NCBI GenBank assembly: GCA_022410635.1 | Contig: JAJVDF010000300.1 | Span: forward strand, 939,029 to 1,003,028 | Length of the DNA stretch: 64,000 nt | Origin: Tretioscincus oriximinensis | Lineage: Eukaryota; Chordata; Lepidosauria; Squamata; Gymnophthalmidae | Direction of reading: 5' to 3' | In this document: one piece after another, positions 10,413 through 20,392 of the stretch | Numbering within the stretch: the first letter of the stretch is position 1 | Layout of the letters: each line of letters starts with the position of its first letter | Program-made: the position numbers and the translations under genes | The notes under the pieces: model-generated | Told to the model about the DNA's origin: nothing | Databases searched by the model: none | What the model saw: the letters and a program-made list of their open reading frames with translations, nothing else

Positions 10413-10998
10413 TAGGCTGACCAGGTGGTCCTTTTTTCCTATGGGAAGCCCGGTTTGGGGGTGTCTACCCTGCCCCCTGAGGGGCCCCAATTTCCCCATG
10501 CTTTGCTGAGGAACTTTTTTTACATATGTATATATTAATTTTTTTAAATTCTGATGGCATGGGTGAGAAGGCCTTTAGGCTTGTGGGAGGGGATTTTTTT
10601 TTCTGCTGTTTTATTTCTTCAGTTAAAATTGCTTTGAATTTGGATTATACTCATNGAAGACTCTTTATTTCTATTTTTGCCACATCCCTGGTTTGGGAAA
10701 GGGAGCTCTTCATTTTTTTTGCTGCCCCAAAGAGGTAGCCATCATTTTCCATAGATTCCCTAATAGGAATTTTTATGCTCCAACCTGGAAGTGACATCGC
10801 AAAGTGATGTCACCTCCAGCGCTGTGCCCCCAGAAGTGATGTCACAAATTTCTCGTGTGGTGCTTCATAACTTTTTTGCACACTTTGAGGATTTCTCATG
10901 CACGTTGTGGGTTTCTTGCGCATACAGNATTTCAAAAAGGGTGGATGTGCATATTGGTGTGTGTGCGATTTGCATATTCAGAAAATCTGATCAGTCTG
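10413..10998 (+). mobile_element. hAT-like non-autonomous element, longest subfamily (copy G5)
   Basis: The left end TAGGCTGACCAGGTGGTCC and right end AAAATCTGATCAGTCTG match the family termini. A central block with GAGAAGGCCTTTAGGCTTGTG, TATTTCTTCAGTTAAAATTG and CCCCAAAGAGGTAGCCATCA is shared with 49596-50116 but not with the other copies. Confidence 0.65.
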
Positions 10999-10999
10999 C

Positions 11000-11794
11000 T
11001 TTATGACAACCTNGTGAGGCAAGTGCAACCGAAATTTGACTTTCAAGTAGATTATGAACTCTGTCCTTTTTTGTGAACTTGATTTCATATTGGTTGCACT
11101 TTTCTTGTTTTTTCCTATTTTTATTTCATCTTTTATCTTTTTGCAGAAGGCAACCTTTATCTAAAACCATTTGCTGCGCTTTGTTTAAATGTATCCACAA
11201 GGTGGCAGCAAACACAATTTAAAACCCATCAACTAAATTTTTTTGTGTGCCAGTTCAAAATTGAAATTACTCTTTTAATATCTAGTGCAATTGACTAAAT
11301 CCTTTGCATGTAAACTTTGACAGCAAAGAATATGAAGATAAGAAATCGTTCCTAGCTTAGAGTAACCACATTAAAAATGGATCAACTTTGATGGCTGTCA
11401 AGAGAGGATTTTTCTCCAGATGTACCTGTGCCTGCAGCACCTGAATGAAATCATTGTTTCATGCACAAAGGTGCAAAATCGATCTTTCCTCTTTCCTGTT
11501 GCAACTCTCAGACCCTGATTACCATCATTACTTGCAACTTCACTCCATCTCTTTTAAGTTTAAGCTGGACACAACCTAGAATGGGAAGCTCACACTTCTA
11601 CACCTTGGCAATTCTTGAAGGGAATCGGTGGGCAGAGAATGAGGAAGGGAGACGTGATAGATCCTTCCATTGTCCCCATAACTTCACCCTCTGCATCCGT
11701 ATCCGTGTCTTCCAGGCCCTGCCAAGGTGGCACAAAGGCAGAGAGGTTGTTCATTTGAGGCCCGTGGGTCTGCCGTGGAGAGGGTGGAGCGCCC
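11000..11794. other. No feature recognised
   Basis: AT-rich unassigned sequence. A 115-codon frame at 11461-11808 shows no recognisable domain. Confidence 0.35.
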
Positions 11795-11974
11795 TTTACT
11801 GGCCTTAGCTTCAGCTAACCTAGCTGTTCAAAAGTGAGCAGTTACAAGTAGATTAATAGTCACCATCATCTCAGTGTGATGGGGAAGATAGAATATAAGC
11901 CTTTGGTTGATAATTAGCTTGTAAGCCGCTTTGAGTCCCTTTGGAACATAAAAACCCAGTTCTCCTCCTCCTCT
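11795..11974 (+). repeat. tRNA-derived SINE type A, 3' part
   Basis: It includes CTTCAGCTAACCTAGCTGTTC, GTGATGGGGAAGATAGAATA, TTGTAAGCCGCTTTGAGTCC and a CTCCTCCTCC tail. Confidence 0.75.
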
Positions 11975-12117
11975 CCCACTGAGCCTTATTATGGGTTACA
12001 TCTTGGTACAGAGCTCTGTCCTCCACATGCCATTTGTGGCCGGCCACAGTGTACCCCAGCAAGTAGATGGCAGGCTCCTATTCCTAGCTATACTCCAGAA
12101 TAAGGCTGAATAGGGGG
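11975..12117. repeat. Palindromic repeat, family P (best full copy)
   Basis: It opens CCCACTGAGCCTTATTATGG and closes with CTCCAGAATAAGGCTGAATAG, which are inverted complements with few mismatches. Between them is ATGCCATTTGTGGCCGGCCACAG, then GATGGCAGGCTCCTATTCC. The roughly 140-bp fold-back layout fits a MITE. Confidence 0.6.
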
Positions 12118-12559
12118 AACAGGGCCCCCTGGGTTTCCATAGCACCCTCACAGGCTGAAACTTCCCAGCAGGCTCTGCCTAGAGCACAATAACAGTTCCC
12201 TTTCACTTTTTTCACATTTGGACTGCTGCTGCTGCTCCTGCCAGCTGCATGAAGATGCTGCCCACCCCAGCCTTTGCAATGAGCCCTTACCGTGAGAAAG
12301 CTGGTGTAGAAAAGCAGGCAGAAATACAACTGGTTGAAGGAATGCTGGTTTTTAGCCTCCACCTCCAGATATTGCTTGTTACTGTTTTAAAATGTTAATT
12401 TTGTACATTTTTTACTCTTGGCTGCCCTGAGACCTTGGGGTATGGCTGGGGCATAAGTAATAAATTAATAAATAAATAGATAGGAATTCTGCCCAGGAAG
12501 TAGAGAGATGCAGGAAGCCCCCACAGTGGTTTGTGGCTGGCAGGCTCCTATTCCAGACT
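12118..12559. other. CpG-island shoulder, no gene recognised
   Basis: Contains an (AATA)n run at about 12461-12477 and, from about 12536, a partial family P repeat (GGCTGGCAGGCTCCTATTCC) directly before the CpG island. Confidence 0.4.
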
Positions 12560-12960
12560 ACATAGCCCAGAATAAGGATCAGCGGGTGGAACTCCCTGCG
12601 CGATGGCGAATCTGCGGCCGCGTTTGCGAAGGATCCCGGAAGCAGCAGGATCAGGAAACGAAGCGCCCTGAGATCGCAGACTAGGCAGGCTGGCTGGCTG
12701 GCAGGCCCGGGGCATGTGCGCGTGCGCACACGGGAGCTGCATCCCTCTCACCTGTCCTGTGGCTGCCCCAGCGCCTGCCTGGTCCTGCCTGCAGTTCATG
12801 GGGTGAGGAGGAAGGGGCGGCTGGGAGGGGCGAGGGAGGCGCTTGGGGAGCACCAGGCAGGGGGCGGGCGGGGGGCGGGCGGGGTGACGTCTTGCCGCCG
12901 GGTCGCTGCTGCCCCTGCGGGGGAGGGAAACGTGCGGGGAACTTGACCGCGTCTTCTATG
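12560..12960 (+). promoter_or_regulatory. C6orf89: CpG island, probable C6orf89 promoter and untranslated first exon
   Basis: This roughly 400-bp block is far richer in GC and CpG than anything around it and is not one of the dispersed repeats. It contains GGGCGG-type Sp1 boxes near 12862 and 12873 and a CRE-like TGACGTCT at 12885-12892. The first coding exon starts at 20186 with 18 nt of 5' UTR before its ATG, so an upstream non-coding exon must exist, and this is the only promoter-like block upstream of it. A possible donor (GT at 12803, within GGGGTGAGG) lies inside. On the opposite strand there is also a good donor (GGACAG/GTGAGAG, around 12752), so divergent transcription is possible. 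Promoter assignment is inferred from composition and position; no transcript evidence is available. Confidence 0.65.
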
Positions 12961-13121
12961 GGGAAGGAAGAAGTCTCGGGTTTTATAGGGCGGAANCCCA
13001 AGCCTGGAGCTGCAGCCTTGCCTGTGAAAAGCCCCTGCGGCTCAGCTTCTGCCAGCCTCCCTTTGCTGTCTCCCTCTGTCCCTCTGTCTGATCTTGTCTG
13101 TCTGAACTTGTCTGTTTAATC

Positions 13122-13470
13122 AGGTAAAGGAAAGTATTTTTTCACCCAGAGGGTCATCGGCCTGTGGAATTGACTTCCTGAAGAGGTGGTGGCAGCTAAC
13201 AGCTTGGATAGCTTCAAGACAGGACTAGACAGGTTTATGGACACCAAGGGTATAAAGAGGGTCTAGCATGGATGCCTGGATGCTGCCTCCGGGATGGAGC
13301 AACAGGCAGGACTCTTGAAATACCANTTGNAGGGAGTCATGAACAGGTGCATAATTTGCTNTCCTCTGTTCGGACTGCCCAGGTGCATCTGGTGGGCCTC
13401 TGTGTGAGNCAGAAGGCTGGACTAGGTGGGCTGTGNCCTGATCCAGAATGGCTCTTCTTATGTTCTTATC
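13122..13470 (+). mobile_element. CR1 3' end, plus strand
   Basis: It runs from GGAAAGTATTTTTTCACCC through GCCTGTGGAATTGACTTCCTG and GGACTAGACAGGTTTATGG to the terminal TCTTATGTTCTTAT. It has several N bases. Confidence 0.9.
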
Positions 13471-13517
13471 TCTCTATCTTATCTCTCTCTCTATCTTTAT
13501 CTCTATCTCTATCCAGT
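13471..13517 (+). repeat. (TCTA/TCTC)n microsatellite at the CR1 3' end
   Basis: About 45 bp of CTAT and CTCT units directly abutting the CR1 terminus. Confidence 0.85.
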
Positions 13518-13534
13518 TAACTATTTAAGTAGCC

Positions 13535-14045
13535 TAGTCTATGAAAGCTCACGCTCTTAAGATACTAGGAGACCTCCCCCTTTCTAAAATATGCTGCAAG
13601 ATCCCCTTGCTAAATTCTCTACCTACATATGAAAATAGGGCTTGTCTACATAAACTCATGATGTCTCATTTCTGCTGCCTGTCATCTGCTATCTACTTTA
13701 TATTTATTGGCTGCCTATTTACGTACCATCTACTAACATACATCTGTCCAGCTGAAGAAGTAGCCTTGTCTACGAAAGCTCATGTAGTTTACCTTTTTCT
13801 TGTTGGTCTCTAAAGTACTAGGAGACCTTCCCTTGTTAGATATTCTGTACCCAGACTAACGTGACAATTAATTTACCGTTATGGAAAGCACCAAAATTAT
13901 GAGACTGGAATGCAAGTCCATCNACCTCTCCTGAACCCTTGCCCAATTGTTTCCAAGCATCTGAAGAAGTAGACTTGGCTAGGAAAATTCATGCTGCTTA
14001 GCTTTTTTGTTTGTTTGTTAATCTCTAAGGTACTTGCTCGATTTT
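13535..14045. repeat. Repeat family T, clustered degenerate copies
   Basis: Three blocks share words such as CTGAAGAAGTAG, CTACGAAAGCTCATG, TTGTTGGTCTCTAAAGTAC and CCAGACTAACGTG. The same words occur near 21.48, 28.90, 35.45, 38.60, 39.21, 45.37, 46.03, 50.81, 56.85 and 57.30 kb. Confidence 0.55.
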
Positions 14046-14154
14046 CAGGTCTTGCAGNACATCCTGGGGTGGGGTTTGGCTCTCTTCCCTTTCTGTCTGC
14101 TGGAGCTCAGTCAGCATAGTACTGTGTCAGCAGCTATGACTGCCCAGAGACACA

Positions 14155-14570
14155 CATCATGCTGGTCTTGAAAGAGCTGCACTAGCTGCCAATCTGCTAC
14201 TGAGCCCAATTCTAGGTGTTAACTTTAACTTATAAGGCCCTAAATAACTTAGGCCCCAAATATTCCTTAAAACCTGCAGGAAAGGCTCTCCTGGTTATAC
14301 CACCCCTCTCAACAGCAAATGGAGTGGGAACCCGGGTTAGAGCCTTCTTGGTGGTTGCCCTCACTCTATGGAATAGCTTCCCCCCTTGTGGTGCATCAGG
14401 CACCATCATTGTATTCTTTTAGAAGATCCTTGAAGACTCACCTCTTTCACCGGGCCTTTGGCTGAAGAAATGCCATTTTTCTTCACATCTTCAGATACTG
14501 TTTTAATACATCAATTTTGTATTGTTTTTATTGTTGGCCTCCCTGAGACATTCAATCTGGATATTTCCAA
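14155..14570 (+). mobile_element. L2-like LINE, RT C-terminus, plus strand
   Basis: The frame TLTYKALNNLGPKYSLKPAG, with GTRVRAFLVVALTLWNSFPP, matches the L2 C-terminal pattern (LTYKAL...LGPKY, GTRxRAFSVVAPTLWNSLPP). It is disrupted and short. Confidence 0.7.
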
Positions 14571-14596
14571 AACATGAAGTATATACTATGATCAGG

Positions 14597-15115
14597 TTAT
14601 TCCTGTCTGAAAAAGGTCGTAATTGGCAAACCAGCCATGGGTGAAATTCCTGCCACCACCTGTGCCTGAGCATCAAGTGTCAGTGTGGAGTGCAATAGTA
14701 CCCCTAGGTTACACAATTTTGCTTTCCAGAGCAAAGAAGCCCTATCAAGGACAGGATGCTCCCTTCGTTCATGGACGTGAGAACCTGTAACATTCAGCAC
14801 CTCCGTCTTGTCTGGATTCAATTTCAAGAATCCAGGTGGCTTGAGAGAGAGGGCTGGGTGTTATCAGTGTATTAATGATGCCTCACTCCTGATGACCTCT
14901 CCCAGCAGCTTCATAGAGATGTTAAATAGCATGGGAGATAAAATCAACCCCTGAGGAACCCAACAAGTGAGTCCCTAGGGAGATGAACTGTAGCAGCCCA
15001 CATCCAGTCTCTAGTGTCGGCCTCGGAGTGAAGATCAGAACTACAGCAATGCAATGCTTTGGACTCCTAACATATAATGGTTAATAGTATCGAAAGCTAC
15101 TGAGAGGGTCCAGGA
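14597..15115 (-). mobile_element. L2-like LINE fragment, minus strand
   Basis: Minus-strand MKLNPDKTEVLNV and LCNLGVLLHSTLTLDAQ correspond to the L2 MKLNPDKTEVLWVG and LGVxLDSxLTLxxQ motifs. The rest is decayed. Confidence 0.6.
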
Positions 15116-15391
15116 GAACCAATAGAATAGGAATGGGCAAAGCCAGGCCTATGGGCCAGGAATGGTCCACGGAGTCCTCTGATCTGGCCTGTGGATCAAT
15201 CTGGCACGTGGAGCTTCCCGCCCCCTCCCCTTTCTCCCCTTGCCCCTTCCTTTAAGAAAAAAGGGCGTAAGATCCGGAGATCTTGGGGTGGAGTCTGACT
15301 GGCAAGCACTGGAAAAAACCAGGGACTGGGAAAAGAGGAGGTGACAGCAGTGCACTCGAGGTGGGGTGGCCTTCCCTGGCATGGGATTGGG

Positions 15392-15610
15392 TAGGCTGAC
15401 CAGATGATCCCTTTTGGGGGGTGGTGGTGGTTTAAAATTCAGTTTTGGGGTGCCTCCCATTTTTTTCTGAGGAAAAACTTTTCCCAAAAAAATTATTTTT
15501 CAAAAAAGATTTTGTTTTTTTTATTTTTTTTTCCTCAGAAAAAACTGGGAGGCACCCCCAAAACGGGTTTTCAACCCTCCCCCCCCAAAAGGGATCATCT
15601 GGTCAGGCCA
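15392..15610. mobile_element. Fold-back hAT-like MITE (copy F2)
   Basis: The ends are TAGGCTGACCAGATGATCCC and GGGATCATCTGGTCAGGCCA. The arms pair through GGTGCCTCCCATTTTTTTCTG and its complement. The left flank ends GATTGGG and the right flank begins GATTGGGG, a probable target duplication shifted by one base. Confidence 0.8.
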
Positions 15611-16095
15611 GATTGGGGGAAGGGGCCTAGGTGGGTGGGGGGCTGAAATGGGGGGTGGGTTTTGGAGTGTATGTGGGGGGCTGAAGTGGGGGTGAAGCTG
15701 ATGGATCCCGGGTGATGTTACGAATATCAAAATGGCCCTTCGAAGAAAGGTTCCTCACCCCTGAAATTGTGTAACATTCCCTCTGTTTTTCTTCCATCTA
15801 AACCTTTGGCAGCCAACCATGGTTAAGGTCTGATACAAAAAAGGAGACTTTCTGTGACAGCAGAACTTTTTGTATTATTCTTAGTGTCTTAAGGTCGCTA
15901 TTCCTGAAGAGACTAAATTTCCATTGGTTTGCCAATATAATCAGTGCCATGTTTGTGTTTCAAAACGGCTCAGAAATCCTGCTGAATTGTTTGTTATTGT
16001 TACGGATCCATTAACATCTTACCCAAGTTGGCGCTTTTCACTGTCTGAAATGTAAGCTGACATTTCAACAAATTGGGGTGGGTGAGTACTGACTA
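15611..16095. other. No feature recognised
   Basis: G-rich at first, then AT-rich unassigned sequence. Confidence 0.35.
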
Positions 16096-16099
16096 GGAT

Positions 16100-16559
16100 G
16101 TTTATACAGGACATTACACTTCTGATTGAAGCNTACNAAATCATGCATGGGATGGATCATGCTTGGGCCAGTGGGCCCTCCTTGAAACTGATGGGCAGAA
16201 AAACGAGAACANGCAAAGGAAAGTATTTTTTCACCCAAAGGGTCATCGGCCTGTGGAATTTACTTCCTGAAGAGGTGGTGGTANCTAACAGCTTGGATAG
16301 TTTCAAGACAGGACTAGACAGGTTTATGGACACCAAGGGTATAAATGGGTCCTAGGATGGATGCCTGGATGCTGCCTCCGGGATGGAGCAACAGGCAGGA
16401 CTCCTGAAATGCCATTTGCAGGGAGTCATGAACTCGTGCATATTTTGCATTCCTTTGTTCAGACTACCCAGGTGCATCTGGTGGGCCTCTGTGTGGGGCA
16501 GAATGCTGGACTAGATGGGCTGTGGTCCGATCCAATATGGTTCTTTTTATGTTCTTATG
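16100..16559 (+). mobile_element. CR1 3' end, plus strand
   Basis: It starts near ATTGAAGCNTACNAAATCATG, continues through GGCCTGTGGAATTTACTTCC and GGATGCCTGGATGCTGCCTC, and ends with TTCTTTTTATGTTCTTATG. A fold-back element is inserted right at its 3' terminus. Confidence 0.9.
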
Positions 16560-16567
16560 TTCTAACC

Positions 16568-16863
16568 TAGGCTGACCAGATGACCTCTTTTGGGTGGTGG
16601 TGTTTTGAAAACCCGTTTTTGGGGTGCCTCCTGGTTTTTTCTGAGGAAAAGAAACAAAATAATTTTTTTTTATAATAATTTTTATTGATTTTCAAAAACA
16701 GTACATGATACATCAAACATAAATACATATACAGAACGTAACATATAACAAATATTCCCCAATCTTTTTTTGAAAAAAAAATCCCTCAGAAAAAAACTGG
16801 GAGGCACCCCAAAAATGGGTTTTCAACCCCCCCGCCCCCAAAAGGGGTCATCTGGTTAGCCTA
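16568..16863. mobile_element. Fold-back hAT-like MITE with perfect 8-bp target duplication (copy F3)
   Basis: The ends are TAGGCTGACCAGATGACC and GGTCATCTGGTTAGCCTA. TTCTAACC is present directly before (16560-16567) and directly after (16864-16871). The 8-bp duplication and T/CAG-like start point to the hAT superfamily. A LINE tail is inserted in the loop. Confidence 0.85.
16663..16762 (-). mobile_element. Truncated LINE 3' tail inserted inside fold-back F3
   Basis: T-run then AATAATTTTTATTGATTTTC and a short A/T-rich segment, similar to the tail at 2169. It has no counterpart in the other fold-back copies. Confidence 0.5.
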
Positions 16864-17061
16864 TTCTAACCACAGAATGTTTATTCCAGCATTTGCTTCT
16901 AGTACTATGAGAAAAATTGTAAATTAATATTTTTCATTTTTTAATAAATCAGTTCAGGAATGGATTTGTCTCTATACTACAGACATTCTTTTCATTAACA
17001 GCATGTATTTCCTGGTGGAGGAAAGCAAAAAATTAAATATGACAACTTTTGCCCCCTAAAG

Positions 17062-17300
17062 CAGGGGTGGGGAANCTTTTCTGTGCTGGGGGCCATTTGG
17101 ATAATTGTAACATTCCTCAAGGGCTGCAACCCCAGGCCACACATCTCACCCACCCAGGCCACACCCTCCTGTCCAGGCCACACCCTTTCCACTGCATATG
17201 CCCCCCCTCAATTGCGGACTTTTCAATGCTCCCATCCAGCCATAGAACTCTCGTAGCCCCAGCTATTGTGCAGAAAGCAACAAAGCTATGTACGCCACCC
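17062..17300. mobile_element. Partial hAT-like element (one terminus visible)
   Basis: CAGGGGTGGGGAA at 17062 followed by GGGGGCCATTTGGATAATT is a typical hAT-like end. I could not find the opposite end, so the right border is a guess. Confidence 0.4.
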
Positions 17301-17336
17301 TTTGGTAAAAAGAACGTTATAAATAAATCATCATCT

Positions 17337-17376
17337 TATTTATTTGTTTGTTTGTTTGTTTGTTTGTTTGTTTGTT
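17337..17376 (+). repeat. (TTTG)n microsatellite
   Basis: About nine TTTG units. Confidence 0.95.
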
Positions 17377-17572
17377 GGAGCAACAAGAGCAATACTTATC
17401 TATGAGGCCCAGCTTTGCTATCCACATACCTTTTACCATCCATCCATTGAGTCTAGCAGTTAATGTTGTGGAGAAACCAGAAAAGTTACTATTAACTGTT
17501 TTTCACGTTGCACAGTGTTCCTGTTCCTTAGAAATGATTAGGAACAAAATTCTTCATCTGTTGCTTAAAATT

Positions 17573-17742
17573 TAGGCTGACCAGATGACCCCTTTGGGGG
17601 GGGGGTTTGAAAACTTGGTTTCGGGGTGCCTCCCAGTTTTTTCTGAGGAAAGTTTTTTCAAGAAAATATTTTTTTGAATTTTTTTTCCTCAGAAAAAAAC
17701 GGGATTTTCAATCCCCCCAAAAGGGGTCATCTGGTCAGCGTA
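17573..17742. mobile_element. Fold-back hAT-like MITE (copy F4, shortest)
   Basis: TAGGCTGACCAGATGACCCC and GGGGTCATCTGGTCAGCGTA bound 170 bp with strongly paired arms. Confidence 0.8.
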
Positions 17743-17847
17743 CTAAGTGATTTTTTCCTGTTTGATTTATATTAAAAACCTGTTAGCAGTCTTTCAAATA
17801 TGTTATTAAATCTAGTGGTGATCTGTTGATCATACAGAGGCCTTTCC

Positions 17848-18092
17848 AATAGCCAGTTTGGTGTAGTGATTACAGTGTTGGACTCTAATCTGGTAGTCTC
17901 CCAGTTTGATTCCGCACTCCTCCATGAAGCCAGCTGGGTGATCTTGGGCCCATTACAGTTGTTTAGAACTCTCTCAGCCCTGCNTACTTCACAAGGCGTC
18001 TGTGGTGAAGAAAGCACCCTTAGGTTGGCCGCCCTGATACCTCTGGATATAGGGCGGGGTGTAAGTACAAATAAATATGTTTCAGACTGTCC
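17848..18092 (+). repeat. tRNA-derived SINE type B
   Basis: GCCAGTTTGGTGTAGTGATT (A-box part), CCAGTTTGATTCCGCACTCC (B-box), GAAGCCAGCTGGGTGATCTT, then CTCTCAGCCCTGC and GGATATAGGGCGGGGTGTAA. Confidence 0.85.
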
Positions 18093-18790
18093 CACTGACG
18101 GTCTATCCAATGAGAAGGCTCTCATTTCCTTCCATATCTCAAAGCCAAATTATTTAGTGCAACAATTGTTTTTAGCTAACCTCTGTGAAGAATTCACTGG
18201 AGTTCAGGTCAGATCTTTAATTGTTTTAAGTGGCCATATGTAATTATGCAGTCCTAGTTTATTCAATATCTGTCTCTTAGTTTCCATTAAATCTGTGTCA
18301 GACTTGATCAAAGCTATAGCCTTACACTATCATGTAAAACAAATCTTGCAGAATTGAACTCAGCCCTCATTATCTCCAGCATCTTGTTGTTGTCTGTTAG
18401 CCAGATGTCTTAATGAAGTTCACCAGAAATACATGCAGCCAGTAACATTTGTGCTGTTTACTTGCTTTCATCTGGGGCTGATGAGTATGAAAAAAGCGCA
18501 GACTGGTTAGGGCTGAGTTTTGAAATGTCAGGGAAAAAAACGAGCCAAGAGGCAGGNCCTCGGTGTCAGCAGTTAAATTTTAATGGTAAACAAACTGATA
18601 CAAGAATTAATGTGTCTTGCTTAAGTGATTCCTCGCCCCTTCTAAAACATTACTAGGGTCTAGTCCTCAAACTTATTGTTCTTATTTTTTGGGTGTGTTC
18701 ATCAACCATTGCAGACAGTGTTGTAGACGTTACTGAATTAGAAATATTTGGTTGCAGATTTCAATCCTTGTGAAATCAGGGTGCAATGTC
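18093..18790. other. No feature recognised
   Basis: Intron 1 sequence without a clear repeat. Confidence 0.4.
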
Positions 18791-18796
18791 AGATCT

Positions 18797-18865
18797 TGTC
18801 CCCACTGAGCCTTATTCTGAGTTATACCTCAGAATAAAAGCCTGCTATCCACATGTTAGGTTAGA
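18797..18865. repeat. Palindromic repeat, family P (left half)
   Basis: CCCCACTGAGCCTTATTCTG then CCTCAGAATAAAAGCCTGC and ATCCACATGTTAGG. It is directly followed by a CR1. Confidence 0.55.
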
Positions 18866-18869
18866 ATAT

Positions 18870-20088
18870 GGCAGATCCCGAATGGAACCTCTGCTTTTCA
18901 ATATATTCATAAATGATCTGTATGCTGAGGTAAGTTGTGGGGTAGCCAAGTTTGCTGATGACACTGCACTGATCTGGGTAGTAAAAAATGAAAATGATTG
19001 TAAGGCGCTCCAGAGTGGTCTATTGAAATTGGGTGAGTGAGCAACCAAGTGGCAAATGCACTTCAACTTAAGCAAGTGCAAAGTTGTGCANATTGGGGCA
19101 AAGAACCCCAATTACTTCTGCCAACTGATGGGAACCAAGCTTTCTGTGACCAAGCAGGAAAAGGATCTTGGGGTGTTGGTGGACTGTTCAATGCTGGTGT
19201 TATCCCAGTGTGCAATAGGAACAAAAAAAGCAAATTCAATCTTAGGGATAATTAGGAATAAAAAGCAAGTCAGCAAGTGTTGTTTTGCCTCTTTGTAAAT
19301 CTGTGGTGAGACCACATTTGAGATACTGTACAATTCTGGTCACTACATCTCAAAAAAGATATTGTGGAACTAGAGAAGGTGCAGAAAGGGGCAATAAGAA
19401 TGATCAAGGGCTGGAGCACCTTCCTTATGAAGTCAGGCTGCAACATCTAGGCCTCTTCAGCCTCGAAAGACGGTATTTCAGAGGTGATCTGATTGATGTG
19501 TATAAAATCAAGCATGGGGTGGATAAGGTGAATAGAGAAAAATATTTTCTCTCTCACATAACACTAAGACAATGGGTCTTTCCTTGAAACTGATGGACAG
19601 ATGAGTGAGACAGACAAGGGAAAGTAATTTTTTTAACCTCAGCATTTTTGCTCGGGTGGGAGGATATGTGTGTGTGTGTGGGGGGTTATTTTTCAATGTT
19701 GTACTATGTTTTGATTTAATCTGTGATTTGATTTAATGTGTATTTTTTAGTCTATTGTTATCTGCGCTGGGACTTATGGTGAAAGGAGGGGGATACAAAT
19801 TCTTAAATAAATAAACAAGTAGGTCTGTGGATTTCACTTCCAGAAGAGGTGGTGGTAGCTAGCAGCCTGCATAGGATTAAACAGATTAATGGAAGCCAAG
19901 GGTACTAGGATAGCTATCGATAGCTATTAGGTTGCATCTGGGATGGAGGAACAGGCCAAATCCCTGAAATGATATTTGCAAGAGTTAAGAAGAGCAGAGG
20001 GTTTTGCTTTCTTCTGCTTGAGATGCCCAGGGGCAATTGTGAGATAGAATGCTGGACTAGATGGCCTATCTTATGTTCTTACATAGAT
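18870..20088 (+). mobile_element. CR1 (older subfamily), RT to 3' end, plus strand, interrupted
   Basis: It encodes EPLLFNIFINDLYAEVS and VAKFADDTALIWVV (the RT catalytic FADD motif), then the C-terminal region with LGLFSLERRYFRGDLIDVY. About 19625-19825 is unlike CR1 and includes (TG)n at 19665-19681 and AAATAAATAAA. CR1 resumes at GTCTGTGGATTTCACTTCC and ends with CTTATGTTCTTAC. It lies about 100 bp upstream of coding exon 1. Confidence 0.82.
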
Positions 20089-20185
20089 CATGTTTAGATT
20101 GGACACACAGTGTCCCTCTTTTGTGATTTTCCTTTTGGCACTGGAATATGGCTTTTTATATGTTCACTTTTTTCCCCCTTAATAG

Positions 20186-20392
20186 GATTTTTCATCTGAG
20201 GACATGGACCTTTCTTCCAACGAACTCAGCATTTATGATAAACTTTCAGAGACCGTTGACCTGGTGAGACAGACTGGCTATCAATGTGGTATGTCTGAAA
20301 AAGCCATTGAAAAATTCATTAGACAACTTCTGGAAAAAAATGAGCCCCAAACGGGACCCACAAGATACCCACTTTTGATGGTTTTGTTCAAG
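20186..20392 (+). CDS. C6orf89: C6orf89 coding exon 1 (18 nt of 5' UTR, then residues 1-63)
   Basis: The acceptor is TTAATAG at 20179-20185 and the donor is AAG/GTAAGT after 20392. The ATG is at 20204, preceded by TCTGAGGAC, and starts MDLSSNELSIYDKLSETVDL, nearly identical to the human N-terminus, which fixes the start. The exon includes the conserved CGMSEKAIEKFIRQLLEKNE block and ends in phase 0 just inside the hydrophobic segment. A CR1 copy ends about 100 bp upstream, and another repeat tail starts about 40 bp downstream. Confidence 0.95.

Noticed and set aside
12603..12671. 22-codon plus-strand ORF starting ATGGCGAATCTG in the CpG island
   Set aside because: It could be an upstream ORF, but neither the transcription start nor exon borders are known, so it is not supportable.
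12548..13001. Minus-strand Pro-rich frames in the CpG island as a divergent gene (for example PPIL1)
   Set aside because: The sequence shows no cyclophilin motif and the frames are a by-product of high GC.
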